Assembly: GCF_030409845.1 (NCBI RefSeq)
Contig: NZ_JAUFQQ010000005.1
Coordinates: 62,001 to 126,000, forward strand
Source of the DNA: Flavobacterium branchiarum
Lineage (GTDB): Bacteria > Bacteroidota > Bacteroidia > Flavobacteriales > Flavobacteriaceae
Direction of reading: 5' to 3'
Length of the DNA stretch: 64,000 bases
The notes below the pieces were generated by a model. That model was not told the origin of the DNA, searched no databases, and saw only the letters and a program-made list of their open reading frames with translations. The position numbers and the translations under genes were made by a program. Shown here in pieces: positions 1 to 9,015 of the stretch. Every line of letters begins with the position of its first letter. The first letter of the stretch is position 1.

Positions 1-1372
1 GACTCATATTTTCAATCTCTTTTGGATCATGTTTGTGCTTAAACAAAATAGCGAAAGCAATTGCAATAACTAATGCATAAACAGCGAATGATAGCCAGAT
101 GTGATGCCAATCTTTCATTAATATTTCACTTCCAAAAACGCCATCAGCAGAAACTGTGTTTCCATGACTATTTACAAACTCTAACATCTTAGAATTTGTA
201 GGTTCTGTTTCTAGAAATCCAGCCAATTCTGTTGTGTTACTAAATGATTTTGTAAAGAAACGATCAATTGCCCATCCTGAAGTTAAACTTCCTAAAACAG
301 CACCTATTCCGTTTGTCATCATCATAAATAATCCTTGTGCCGAAGAACGGATTTTAGAATCAGTATTACTTTCTACAAATAATGAACCTGAGATATTAAA
401 GAAATCAAATGCCATTCCGTAAACAATACACGACATAATAATCATCCATAACCCATTTACAGGATCTCCAAAAGCAAATAATCCAAAACGCAATACCCAA
501 GCAAGCATACTAATAAGCATTACTTGTTTGATACCAAAACGTTTTAAGAAAAATGGAATTGCCAAAATAAACAAGGTTTCTGAAACCTGCGAAATCGACA
601 TTATAATAGTAGAATACTGAATTACAAACGAATCTGCATATTTTGGAAAATGTTTAAACTCATCTAAGAAAACGTCTCCGTAAGCATTCGTTAATTGTAA
701 AGCACCTCCTAAAAACATAGAAAACACAAAGAACAATGCCATTTTATAGTTTCCAAATAGCTTGAAAGCCTCTAATCCTAATGTTTCAACCAACGAAGCA
801 TCTTCTTTAGTTAAACGTTGTGGTTCACATTTTGGTAATGTAAAAGCATAAATCCCTAGAATTAATGCTCCAACTCCCCCAATGTAAAACTGATATTCAT
901 TTGATTTACTTCCGCTTAGATTAGTAATCCACATAGCAACAATAAAACCTATAGTTCCCCATACACGAATGGGTGGAAAATCTTTTACTATATTTTTATT
1001 ATTTAATTTGAGCGAAGTGTACGAAATTGAATTACTCAATGCAATTGTAGGCATATAGCAACACATTGCTATAAACATCACATAAATAAAATTATCCGGA
1101 GTTGTTACTTGTGCTATTACGAATAATACAAGAGCATAAACTATATGCAAACCACCATATAACTTTTCGGCATTAATCCATCTATCCGCAATAATCCCTG
1201 TAAGAGTTGGCATAAATAAAGAAGCAATTCCCATGGTACCGAAAACTAAACCAAACTGGGTTCCTTCCCAATTTTTTGTTCCAAACCAATAATTCCCGAT
1301 TGTAATAAGCCACGCTCCCCAAACAAAAAACTGAAGAAAGCTCATTATAATCAATCTGTTTTTAATTCCCAT
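1..1372 (-). CDS. MFS nucleoside permease (NupG-like), 3' end outside the window
   Basis: Major facilitator superfamily permease that probably imports nucleosides by proton symport across the inner membrane. I translated 457 codons from the ATG at 1370-1372 to the window edge without a stop, so only a short C-terminal tail can be missing. The N-terminus (MGIKNRLIIMSFLQFFVWGAW) and the later stretches FGTMGIASLFMPTLTGIIAD and GLFMMMTNGIGAVLGS match the nucleoside:H+ symporter family, with about twelve hydrophobic segments. It reads away from cmk, with 68 bases between its start and the end of cmk, so it may be cotranscribed with the upstream cmk block. The substrate is inferred from family resemblance only; a sugar or other solute is possible. 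Confidence 0.8.
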   Translation of the reverse strand, partial: MGIKNRLIIMSFLQFFVWGAWLITIGNYWFGTKNWEGTQFGLVFGTMGIASLFMPTLTGIIADRWINAEKLYGGLHIVYALVLFVIAQVTTPDNFIYVMFIAMCCYMPTIALSNSISYTSLKLNNKNIVKDFPPIRVWGTIGFIVAMWITNLSGSKSNEYQFYIGGVGALILGIYAFTLPKCEPQRLTKEDASLVETLGLEAFKLFGNYKMALFFVFSMFLGGALQLTNAYGDVFLDEFKHFPKYADSFVIQYSTIIMSISQVSETLFILAIPFFLKRFGIKQVMLISMLAWVLRFGLFAFGDPVNGLWMIIMSCIVYGMAFDFFNISGSLFVESNTDSKIRSSAQGLFMMMTNGIGAVLGSLTSGWAIDRFFTKSFSNTTELAGFLETEPTNSKMLEFVNSHGNTVSADGVFGSEILMKDWHHIWLSFAVYALVIAIAFAILFKHKHDPKEIENMS

Positions 1373-1440
1373 ATCGATGAATTGTCTTTAAAATAAAATT
1401 AGGCGGTAAAACTACTATTTAAAATGAAATCTGCAAAGAA

Positions 1441-2133
1441 TTAAATTGTTTTTACAACATCATTTACTAATTCCATAACTGCTACAAACTGCTCTTCCTT
1501 GTTTAAGTAAGAATTATCGATTTCTATAGCGTCATCGGCAATTACAAGTGGCGAGTCTTCACGATGTGAATCTATGTAGTCTCTTTCTACCACATTTTTT
1601 AAAACTTCCTCGTAAGTCACATTATCACCTTTTTGTTGTAGCTCATCAAAACGCCTTTGCGCACGGGTTTCTGCACTGGCTGTCATAAATATTTTAAGTT
1701 CGGCATCAGGAAAAACTACCGTTCCTATGTCTCTACCATCCATAACAATTCCTTTATTTTTTCCCATTTCTTTTTGCTGTTCTACCAATTTAGAACGCAC
1801 CTGAGAAACTTCAGCAACTTTACTTACAAAACTAGAAACCTCAATTGTTCTAATTTCATTTTCTACATTTTCTCCATTCAAAAACATTTCACCAAAACCT
1901 AATGCAGCATTATACTGAAAAACTAATTGGATTGAAGGTAAGCTAGCAACAAGCTTCTCTTTATCAAAAGAATCGGCACTAATATATCCGTTTTTCATTG
2001 CATACAATGAGACTGCTCTATACATTGCCCCTGTATCTACATATACATATTGTAATTCTTTTGCTAATTCTTTGGCCAAAGTGCTTTTGCCAGTCGACGA
2101 AAACCCATCGATTGCTATTGTTATTTTTTTCAA
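1441..2133 (-). CDS. cmk: cytidylate kinase
   Basis: Phosphorylates CMP and dCMP with ATP in the cytoplasm, feeding CTP and dCTP synthesis. The N-terminus has a P-loop, GFSSTGKS at residues 10-17, followed by the CMP-kinase signature YVDTGAMYRA (about 31-40) and GRDIGTVVFPDAELK (about 133-147). The length of 230 residues is normal for the family. The ATG start sits directly before the conserved first strand (KKITIAIDG). It lies downstream of the L,D-transpeptidase-like gene and porQ on the same strand with short gaps, so one transcript is likely. Nothing unusual in the sequence. Confidence 0.95.
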   Translation of the reverse strand: MKKITIAIDGFSSTGKSTLAKELAKELQYVYVDTGAMYRAVSLYAMKNGYISADSFDKEKLVASLPSIQLVFQYNAALGFGEMFLNGENVENEIRTIEVSSFVSKVAEVSQVRSKLVEQQKEMGKNKGIVMDGRDIGTVVFPDAELKIFMTASAETRAQRRFDELQQKGDNVTYEEVLKNVVERDYIDSHREDSPLVIADDAIEIDNSYLNKEEQFVAVMELVNDVVKTI

Positions 2134-2169
2134 AATAGTCTTTATTGTTTTTTATTATTTTATGTTTTT

Positions 2170-2769
2170 CTAGTAGTAAATATCCATAATGATATTGGAC
2201 TTAGAAGTATCAATTAATTTTTCGATTCTTTTAAAAAAGTCTTCATTAATCATTGGACAACCCTGACTATTTGAGATATAATAGTCTTGCTCTTCGCAAG
2301 GAACAGCCGAATAGTGATGTAAAACTATTGCTCTTTTTGATGCATTATTATTGCTTTGATCTAAACCTAATAGTCTATATGCTTTCCCGAAAATTCCCTT
2401 ATATGCTCTTTCTACTGAGTACCTACCCAACGAAGTAGCTCTTGAGTTAGGGACATTACTAAATTTCAAATTCCCTCTTATTCCAGTTTCTGAGCCTGAT
2501 CCGTGTGCTACAAGCCCCTCGTCTAAAATCACATTATTTACCAAATCGTAAACAAAAAAGCGATTTTTACCTGACTTTATTTTCATGTCTAACAAAAAAG
2601 CAATTTTAGTATTGTATTTAGAATTACTACCAATCATTGTTCTTAAGTTTCTAACTTGCTCATTAAGCCTAATGATTTCATCATCATTAGCACTTTCTTG
2701 TTGAAAAGTATTTTGTGAGTGGGTAAATAAACCCGACCAAAGAAATACTATTAAATAAAATATTTTCAT
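2170..2769 (-). CDS. exported murein L,D-transpeptidase-like protein (YkuD_2 type)
   Basis: A 199-residue secreted protein with a hydrophobic signal peptide (about 1-18, ending THSQ). Residues 85-190 resemble the L,D-transpeptidase catalytic domain family found in Bacteroidota: VYDL near residue 75, a GxRGNLKFSN segment, the histidine of VLHHYSAVP, and SQGCPM carrying the putative catalytic cysteine near 171. Such enzymes cross-link or modify peptidoglycan in the periplasm; whether this one is active is inferred. Its start is 4 bases from the stop of porQ, so the two are probably cotranscribed, which suggests a link between envelope assembly and the type IX machinery but does not prove one. 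Confidence 0.72.
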   Translation of the reverse strand: MKIFYLIVFLWSGLFTHSQNTFQQESANDDEIIRLNEQVRNLRTMIGSNSKYNTKIAFLLDMKIKSGKNRFFVYDLVNNVILDEGLVAHGSGSETGIRGNLKFSNVPNSRATSLGRYSVERAYKGIFGKAYRLLGLDQSNNNASKRAIVLHHYSAVPCEEQDYYISNSQGCPMINEDFFKRIEKLIDTSKSNIIMDIYY

Positions 2770-2773
2770 AAAC

Positions 2774-3796
2774 TTAATCTTGGAAATTAATCGTCAATCC
2801 AAAAAGATTTGTATTTGCTCCTAAACTATATCTGGAGTAAGAATAATTAAACTTTAGTTTATTTAATTTTAATCCAAAACCCAGTGACATTCCCGAAAAA
2901 TTACGTTGTTCTAAAATTCGTAATTCTTCACCTCTTCTAAAATTATAACCTACACGAAAATTAAATGCTCTTTTTGGAAAAAGCTCTACACCCACAATTA
3001 CGTGTCGCAATGCATTATTCAAAAAAGATACTTTTTCATCGTTAGTAGTGCCATCCATATTTGTCGTGCCTCGCTCCGGATTTGAGAAAGCAAGATTCCA
3101 TTGTTGTAAATTCTCTAATGTAAGATGCCATCTAATTGGCACATTTTCTAGTTCTTGCGAAACTCCTGCTATTACCTCCAATGGCAATTTTTCATGAATA
3201 CCTGAATAGGTACTAAATTGAGTTCCTATATTTCGAATTACCAAAGCCCAGTTTATATCATTTTTCTCATCGATATAAATCATTCCTAAATCTAGTGCTC
3301 CACCAAAAGAATGATAAGTCTCTAAAGTCGACGAAATTAATTTAGCATTTGCACCAATATGTATATCTGTGTATGGAATATTATAAGCATAACCAAAAGA
3401 AAGTGCTGCTTCGCTTCCTGTGAAATCCGAAGTTGCCAGTCCGTTTTCGTCATATCCGTCAAAATTTCCATAATTCACATAAGTAACCCCTACCTGAAAC
3501 GTTTGCAAATGCTGATCATATGTATAAGCATAAGAACCACTTCCGTAGGTTACTTCTCCATAATAACTCCCATAATTTAAAGCAAGACGATTATTCATGT
3601 CCTGATTTAAAGTTGCTGGATTAAACAAAACCTGATTCACATCATCATCATAAATCGTAATTGTCTTACCTCCTAAAGCTGCTTGCCTTGGCGAAGGCAT
3701 TAAATTTAAAAACTGATAAGTATACTTACCTCCTATTTGGCCGTAGGAAACGGTACAAAAAGTAAATAAATAAAAAAATCCCAGTTTTTTCAACAT
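2774..3796 (-). CDS. porQ: type IX secretion system protein PorQ
   Basis: An outer-membrane beta-barrel protein of the PorV/PorQ (FadL-like) group. PorQ takes part in type IX secretion, the Bacteroidota pathway for surface proteins and gliding adhesins. There is a signal peptide (residues 1-19, ending SYGQ), then the family opening GGKYTYQFLNL and MPSPRQAALGG, where the processed protein begins to resemble PorQ; the remainder is alternating amphipathic strands ending in an aromatic C-terminal strand. The 340-residue length fits. Neighbours are lon upstream and the L,D-transpeptidase-like gene and cmk downstream; porQ beside cmk is an arrangement I recall from other flavobacteria. A palindrome between lon and this gene probably separates their transcripts. 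Confidence 0.85.
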   Translation of the reverse strand: MLKKLGFFYLFTFCTVSYGQIGGKYTYQFLNLMPSPRQAALGGKTITIYDDDVNQVLFNPATLNQDMNNRLALNYGSYYGEVTYGSGSYAYTYDQHLQTFQVGVTYVNYGNFDGYDENGLATSDFTGSEAALSFGYAYNIPYTDIHIGANAKLISSTLETYHSFGGALDLGMIYIDEKNDINWALVIRNIGTQFSTYSGIHEKLPLEVIAGVSQELENVPIRWHLTLENLQQWNLAFSNPERGTTNMDGTTNDEKVSFLNNALRHVIVGVELFPKRAFNFRVGYNFRRGEELRILEQRNFSGMSLGFGLKLNKLKFNYSYSRYSLGANTNLFGLTINFQD

Positions 3797-3892
3797 ACTT
3801 ATATATTGCTTTTTCTTTTACTAAAACGCAGCTACGAAGATAAAATTATAATATGACAAATAACAAATTGTCTTTTTCAAAATTATAATAAA

Positions 3893-3943
3893 AAATTCCA
3901 AATCCTAAAACTAAATACAATCAGTTTAAGAATTTGGAATTTT
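3893..3943 (-). terminator. intrinsic terminator after lon
   Basis: Inverted repeat with arms AAATTCCAAATCCTAAA (3893-3909) and TTTAAGAATTTGGAATTT (3926-3943). Read on the minus strand, the stem is followed by a T-rich run, as expected downstream of lon and ahead of porQ. Confidence 0.65.
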
Positions 3944-3985
3944 ACAATTACTATTGTTCAATATTGTAAATCAAAATAAAATACA

Positions 3986-6439
3986 TTATTTCAGCTCTTT
4001 AGCATTTTTTACTTTCTGATCTGTTAAAGCCAGTGCTAGTACTTCTCCCATCTCTTTTACATAATGAAAAGTCAATCCTTCTAAGTACTCTGGCTTAATT
4101 TCGTCAATATCACTTTTATTTTCATGACATAAAATGATCTCTTTAATATTAGCTCTTTTAGCTGCTAGTATTTTTTCTTTGATTCCACCTACTGGTAAAA
4201 CTTTACCACGTAAAGTAATCTCACCAGTCATTGCCATATTTTTCTTCACTTTGGTTTGCGTCAATAATGACACTAACGAAGTTAACATAGCAATACCTGC
4301 ACTCGGACCATCTTTAGGAGTAGCTCCTTCTGGCACGTGAATATGTATATTGTATTTCTGGAACAATTCAGGGTTTAAACCTAATTTCTTAGCATTTGCC
4401 TTAATATATTCCAATGCAATCGTAGCCGATTCTTTCATTACAGTTCCTAAATTCCCTGTAATTGTTAAAGCTCCTTTTCCTTCAGATATTAATGATTCTA
4501 TAAAAAGAATATCACCACCAACACTTGTCCAAGCAAGTCCTGTAACTACACCAGCAACATCATTAGTTTCGTATTTATCACGTTCTAATCTTGGTACACC
4601 CAAAATGTTAACAACATCTTCGTCTGTTACTTTTTTATTATACTCTTCTTCCATTGCTACCGATTTGGCCGCATTACGAATTACTTGAGCAATTTTATTT
4701 TCAAGATTACGAACACCAGATTCTCTAGTGTATCCTTCAACAATTTTTTCTAATTGTTTCTTGCCAATAGTTAAGTCTTTTGTAGTTAAACCATGAGCCA
4801 AAAGTTGTTTTGGAAACAAATGCTTGCGTGCTATTTCTACTTTTTCTTCTATTGTATATCCAGACATTTTAATTACTTCCATTCTGTCTTTTAATGCTGG
4901 TTGAATAGCCGACATATTATTAGAAGTAGCAATAAACATTACTTTTGACAAGTCATACCCCATTTCTAGGAAGTTATCATAAAAAGCACTGTTTTGTTCT
5001 GGATCTAAAACTTCTAACAAAGCAGATGATGGATCACCACTATTACTACTTGAAAGTTTATCAATTTCATCTAAAACAAATACTGGATTAGAAGTTCCAG
5101 CTTTTTTCAAGCTTTGGATAATTCTACCTGGCATTGCTCCGATGTATGTTTTTCTATGACCACGAATCTCCGCTTCGTCACGTAAACCACCAAGTGAAAT
5201 ACGTACATATTCTCTACCTAAAGCTTCGGCAACAGATCTACCTATCGAAGTTTTACCAACTCCTGGAGGTCCTGTTAAACATAAAATTGGTGATTTCATA
5301 TCATTTCGCAATTTTAAAACTGCCAAATGTTCAATCATTCTTTTCTTTACTTCTTCTAAACCAAAATGATCTCTGTCTAATACTTTTTGAGCTTGTTTTA
5401 AATCAAAATTATCTTTAGAGAATGTTCCCCATGGTAATTCTAAAAATAACTCTAAGTAATTTCTTTGAATTCCAAAATCAGGAGATTGCGGATTCATTCT
5501 ACGCATTTTAGACAGCTCTTTCTCAAAATGTTTTTGCGTTTTTTCATCCCAAACTTTCTCTTTGGCTTTCTGGCTCATTTCGTCCATTTCTTCCTCCTGC
5601 GAAACGCCTCCCAATTCTTCTTGAATGGTTTTCATTTGCTGATGCAAGAAATATTCACGTTGTTGCTGATCTAAATCGAAACGAACTTTAGACTGAATGT
5701 CGTTTTTTAATTCTAATTTTTGCAACTCAACGTTCATGTAACGCAAGGTTTCAAACGCACGTTCTTTTAAGCCATTTATCGATAATAAATCTTGTTTCTC
5801 TTTTACCGATAAATTCATATTCGATGAAACAAAATTGATTAAAAACGATTGACTTTCAATGTTTTTAATTGCAAATGTAGCTTCCGAAGGAATATTTGGA
5901 CTTTCTTTAATGATTTGAATTGCTAATTCTTTTATCGAATCTACAATAGCATTAAACTCTGTATCGTTTTTCTCCGGACGCGTTTCCTCAACCTCTTTCA
6001 CATTTGCAGTAATATAAGGCTCTTCTGAAATTACTTCTGAAATTTCAAAACGCTTTTTACCTTGCAAAATAACAGTAATATTTCCGTCAGGCATTTTTAG
6101 TACACGAAGAATTCTCGCAACTGTTCCTACCTTATTGATATCGTCTTTTGATGGGTCTTCGTCTTCTTCGTTTATCTGAGAAACTACACCAATGATTTTA
6201 TCACCAGCATTTGCATCGTTTATAAGTTTTATAGATTTATCTCTTCCTGCTGAAATAGGAATAACAACTCCTGGAAATAATACAGTGTTGCGTAAAGGCA
6301 AAATTGGTAACGAAAAAGGTAATTCTTCGTTATTCATTTCTTCCTCGTCCTCGGGAGTTAATAATGGTATTAAATCGGCTTCAGAATCAAACTCCTGAAG
6401 TGACAAATTGTCAATAGTAAGTATTTTATGATTTGACAT
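3986..6439 (-). CDS. lon: ATP-dependent protease Lon (endopeptidase La)
   Basis: Cytoplasmic AAA+ serine protease that degrades misfolded and regulatory proteins. Domain order is standard: an acidic N-terminal extension, the LON substrate-binding domain (about 40-235, starting LPFSLPILPLRNTVLFPGV), coiled coil (about 250-310), AAA+ module with Walker A GPPGVGKT (about 390) and VFVLDEIDK, then the protease domain with catalytic Ser713 in KDGPSAG and Lys756 in GGIKEKIL. At 817 residues it is complete. The start is chosen at the ATG giving MSNHKILTIDNL; the acidic lead-in is common in Bacteroidota Lon. It is transcribed alone, with a possible unusual promoter upstream. Confidence 0.97.
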   Translation of the reverse strand: MSNHKILTIDNLSLQEFDSEADLIPLLTPEDEEEMNNEELPFSLPILPLRNTVLFPGVVIPISAGRDKSIKLINDANAGDKIIGVVSQINEEDEDPSKDDINKVGTVARILRVLKMPDGNITVILQGKKRFEISEVISEEPYITANVKEVEETRPEKNDTEFNAIVDSIKELAIQIIKESPNIPSEATFAIKNIESQSFLINFVSSNMNLSVKEKQDLLSINGLKERAFETLRYMNVELQKLELKNDIQSKVRFDLDQQQREYFLHQQMKTIQEELGGVSQEEEMDEMSQKAKEKVWDEKTQKHFEKELSKMRRMNPQSPDFGIQRNYLELFLELPWGTFSKDNFDLKQAQKVLDRDHFGLEEVKKRMIEHLAVLKLRNDMKSPILCLTGPPGVGKTSIGRSVAEALGREYVRISLGGLRDEAEIRGHRKTYIGAMPGRIIQSLKKAGTSNPVFVLDEIDKLSSSNSGDPSSALLEVLDPEQNSAFYDNFLEMGYDLSKVMFIATSNNMSAIQPALKDRMEVIKMSGYTIEEKVEIARKHLFPKQLLAHGLTTKDLTIGKKQLEKIVEGYTRESGVRNLENKIAQVIRNAAKSVAMEEEYNKKVTDEDVVNILGVPRLERDKYETNDVAGVVTGLAWTSVGGDILFIESLISEGKGALTITGNLGTVMKESATIALEYIKANAKKLGLNPELFQKYNIHIHVPEGATPKDGPSAGIAMLTSLVSLLTQTKVKKNMAMTGEITLRGKVLPVGGIKEKILAAKRANIKEIILCHENKSDIDEIKPEYLEGLTFHYVKEMGEVLALALTDQKVKNAKELK

Positions 6440-6562
6440 AGTATAATATAAGTCGTTTTGTCATTAAAAAATAAATTCATCTTACAAATTATAAGATAAG
6501 CCAGCTGGGTTTTAAGTAAAACCACTACAGCCCCCCTATTTATTTGCACAACAATAAAAATA

Positions 6563-6579
6563 GACAATCATTGTGCCAA
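6563..6579 (-). promoter_or_regulatory. possible sigma-54-like element upstream of lon
   Basis: On the minus strand the sequence TGGCAC, then five bases, then TTGT resembles the -24/-12 element (consensus TGGCAC-N5-TTGC) apart from the last base. It lies about 125 bases before the lon ATG. A single match; an ordinary promoter with a poor -7 box (TATTTTTA) overlaps it. Confidence 0.25.
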
Positions 6580-6662
6580 AACAGAGGTAAATAAGAATTT
6601 TGATTTATAAATAAATCTTAATCATTGTTAAATTATACGATTTTAAATTAATTTATAGTCCT

Positions 6663-6686
6663 AAAAAAAACAAGGCTGTTTTTTTG
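6663..6686 (-). terminator. weak terminator-like hairpin after the 6.7-kb lipoprotein gene
   Basis: An A-run, ACAAGGCTGT and a T-run form an A/T stem around a short GC loop just past the lipoprotein stop. Stem is weak; symmetric on both strands. Confidence 0.35.
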
Positions 6687-6708
6687 TTCTCACTTTCGGA
6701 CACTATAA

Positions 6709-7416
6709 TTATTTCAAGGTGTAAGTAAGCAATTCTGTAGTACTATCTTTAGTTGCTATTTTTATAATACCAATATTTTTTGAAACCCAATAATCTATAG
6801 ACGATGTATAAGCTGTAGCTTCGCCAATTTCTTGCACTACTACTATTGTTTGCTGCACAATTCTAAATTTAATCACATCCTTATACTTTACTCCCTTAAC
6901 TGTTAAAGAGATTCCTTTTTCTAGAATTGTACCTGTATAATCTACTGATGTATCTACAGTTGGAATTTGTAATGAATTATATGTTGTTTTATAAGTATAA
7001 CGGCCAGTCCATGATTTATTTGGTTCTAAATAATCTTTTAAGAAAAGGGACTCATATGCGGTAGTTTCTCCTTTAATGTTACCTTGTTCAAAATGGAACT
7101 TATCCATTTTAATATAATAATCTCCTTTTTCTTTCCGCAAAGAATAAGACGATGTACTCATAATCCCTTCACTTTCTCCTACAAATTCATCAAATTTATA
7201 ATAGATCTGACCATTTACATTTTCTGAAGAAATAATTTTCATTGAAGATTCTTTTCCATTAAAACTCGATATCCATTGATTTCCTATGGCAGTTGGCCAA
7301 TAATCTCCTGTAAGACTCTTGCTCTCCGCTTCCTCTACAGAATCGCTTTGGCAAGAAGTGACAAGAAAAAATGAAAAAAAGAACGGTAGAGTAAAAACAT
7401 TTTTTAAATCTTTCAT
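6709..7416 (-). CDS. hypothetical lipoprotein
   Basis: A 235-residue protein of unknown function with a lipoprotein signal: a short basic start, hydrophobic stretch, and lipobox ending at Cys22 (VTSC), followed by acidic/serine residues typical of surface or outer-membrane lipoproteins. The mature part is rich in Tyr, Thr and Ser with alternating strand-like segments such as WISSFNGKESSMK and TTELLTYTL, suggesting a beta-rich fold. It begins with DYWPTAIGNQW, a sequence I associate with small exported Bacteroidota proteins, but I cannot assign a family. It is divergent from the sigma-factor cluster, with 416 bases between them. Its own -7 box lies 28 bases upstream of the start. Confidence 0.7.
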   Translation of the reverse strand: MKDLKNVFTLPFFFSFFLVTSCQSDSVEEAESKSLTGDYWPTAIGNQWISSFNGKESSMKIISSENVNGQIYYKFDEFVGESEGIMSTSSYSLRKEKGDYYIKMDKFHFEQGNIKGETTAYESLFLKDYLEPNKSWTGRYTYKTTYNSLQIPTVDTSVDYTGTILEKGISLTVKGVKYKDVIKFRIVQQTIVVVQEIGEATAYTSSIDYWVSKNIGIIKIATKDSTTELLTYTLK

Positions 7417-7444
7417 AAATAGTAATTCGTTTGAAATTCAACCC

Positions 7445-7452
7445 CAAAAATA
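7445..7452 (-). promoter_or_regulatory. -7 promoter box for the lipoprotein gene
   Basis: TATTTTTG on the minus strand matches the Bacteroidota TAnnTTTG motif exactly, 28 bases before the ATG. No TTG is seen at the usual distance upstream. Confidence 0.45.
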
Positions 7453-7832
7453 ATGTGAAAAATTCTATTTAAGCACTATTTTTTAATCAACTTTTTCTTA
7501 ACGCTATTTTTTAAATTAAATCTTTGTAACCAATCCCCTCTAATCGCTACTAACATAGCTGTGAACAACTTATATTTTTTTATTTAAAAATCAAAATAAT
7601 TAATATTATTAACCTTTTGAGGGTTCAAAAACCACATGGCCTGATAAATATTTGTACTGATTTTCTTAATTAACACATCCGAATCAATCTTATCAGTGTT
7701 CAATTTATATTAGTTTCATTTTAAAAAGCAATAATAACTAAAGAGTTTCCTAATTTTATTTTAGCAAAAAAAATAAAAAAGTGTAACAAACCAAAAAAAG
7801 CAAAGTCATTACTAAAAACCATTAGAAGCTAC
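7453..7832. other. 380-bp intergenic region between divergent genes
   Basis: AT-rich spacer between the lipoprotein gene and the sigma-factor cluster. The only motif I can point to is AATATTTG near 7643, one mismatch from TAnnTTTG, a possible promoter for the sigma factor. No RNA or ORF recognised. Confidence 0.4.
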
Positions 7833-8414
7833 TTGAATATAACTAACCAAAATATCGAAGAATTAATAACATTGTGCAAACAGAAGAATCAAAAGGCACA
7901 ATTTGAAGTGTACAACAGATACTGTAAAGCTATGTATAATGTTGCGTATCGGATTGTTAAAGACGAACACTATGCTCAAGATGTTATGCAAGAAGGTTTT
8001 CTTAAAGCGTTTACCAAAATTGATGACTACAAGCAGGAAGTCGCTTTTGGCGCTTGGTTAAAGAAAATCGTAGTAAATTATAGTATCGATTTTTACAAAA
8101 AGAACAACAAATTTCAAGTAGAAGATCTTAGTAAAACACTATACCAAATTGAAGAAAATGATAGTTTCTTCCTTGAAAATATAGATTTAGACTCCCTTAA
8201 AGTAAAACATGTAATGGATGCTATTCTAGATTTGAAAGACAACTATCGAATGGTTTTGACCTTATTTTATATTGAAGGGTACGATCAAGAAGAAATAAGT
8301 GAAATACTAGACATTAGCTACTCCAATTGTAGAACTACATTGAACAGGGCTAAAAATAGTTTACGGAAAAAATTAGAAGACAACGAAATTACTTCTAAAA
8401 AAAACCTTGCATAA
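7833..8414 (+). CDS. ECF-type RNA polymerase sigma factor
   Basis: A 193-residue extracytoplasmic-function sigma factor that redirects RNA polymerase to a small regulon. Sigma region 2 spans about 20-90 (YNVAYRIVKDEHYAQDVMQEGFLKAF is its -10 recognition helix region), and region 4 spans about 130-180 (LTLFYIEGYDQEEISEILDISYSNCRTTLNRAK is its helix-turn-helix). The start is a TTG, because the reading frame is open upstream without an ATG and region 2 begins close by. The next gene's possible TTG overlaps its stop; the genes downstream form a probable operon encoding a membrane protein and two exported proteins, so the sigma factor likely responds to envelope state and drives its own operon (inference). 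Confidence 0.88.
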   Translation: MNITNQNIEELITLCKQKNQKAQFEVYNRYCKAMYNVAYRIVKDEHYAQDVMQEGFLKAFTKIDDYKQEVAFGAWLKKIVVNYSIDFYKKNNKFQVEDLSKTLYQIEENDSFFLENIDLDSLKVKHVMDAILDLKDNYRMVLTLFYIEGYDQEEISEILDISYSNCRTTLNRAKNSLRKKLEDNEITSKKNLA

Positions 8415-8478
8415 ACAACCATCAATAAATGAAAAGAAGGAGATACTCGAGAACTCCTCTAAAATAAAATTCAGATAC

Positions 8479-9015
8479 ATGAAAAAGAAAAATGATGAAT
8501 TAGGCCAATTATTTGAAAAATTTGAAAATCAATGGGACATTCAGGAAATGAAACCCCAACATGAAGTAGATTTTTTAAGTAAGTTAAACAAAGTAAAACC
8601 TAAAAAGAATTACATGATTACCTATGCTATTGCTGCTTCAATAGCACTTATGCTTGGAGTTTGTGTTTTTTTTAATTTAAATGATAAACCAAAAGAATTA
8701 AAATTTGCATCGCAAGAAACCAAAAGAACCGATTCTATTTTTAGCGTTTTAATTTCGAATGAATTAGAAAAACTTCATGACAAAAAATCTCCTGAAAATG
8801 AACAAATTATTGGTGACGCTCTTAAGCAAATGAAAACAATGGACAATGATTATGCAAAAATCATTACCGAACTACAAAAAAATGGCGAAAACAAACAAAT
8901 TATTTACGCCATGATTAGCAATTTACAAACTCGTATTTCATTCTTACAAAATGTATTGAACCGTATCGATGAAAATGAAAAATTTAAAAATAGCACTCAT
9001 GAAAAAACACTATAA
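8479..9015 (+). CDS. single-pass membrane protein, candidate anti-sigma partner
   Basis: A 178-residue protein with a charged cytoplasmic N-terminal part (about 1-43), one membrane segment (about 45-65, ITYAIAASIALMLGVCVFF) and a helical, Lys/Glu-rich extracytoplasmic part. This is the layout of proteins encoded beside flavobacterial ECF sigma factors and suggests an anti-sigma role, though no known anti-sigma domain is visible. An earlier in-frame TTG at 8407 would overlap the sigma-factor stop, but the ATG used here gives MKKKNDELGQLFEKF, the usual opening of such proteins. Its 3' end overlaps the next gene by 17 bases, pointing to translational coupling. Confidence 0.75.
   Translation: MKKKNDELGQLFEKFENQWDIQEMKPQHEVDFLSKLNKVKPKKNYMITYAIAASIALMLGVCVFFNLNDKPKELKFASQETKRTDSIFSVLISNELEKLHDKKSPENEQIIGDALKQMKTMDNDYAKIITELQKNGENKQIIYAMISNLQTRISFLQNVLNRIDENEKFKNSTHEKTL

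Noticed and set aside
8407..8478. TTG start for the membrane protein in the sigma-factor cluster
   Set aside because: It would overlap the sigma gene stop and adds residues without family support; the ATG at 8479 gives a typical opening.
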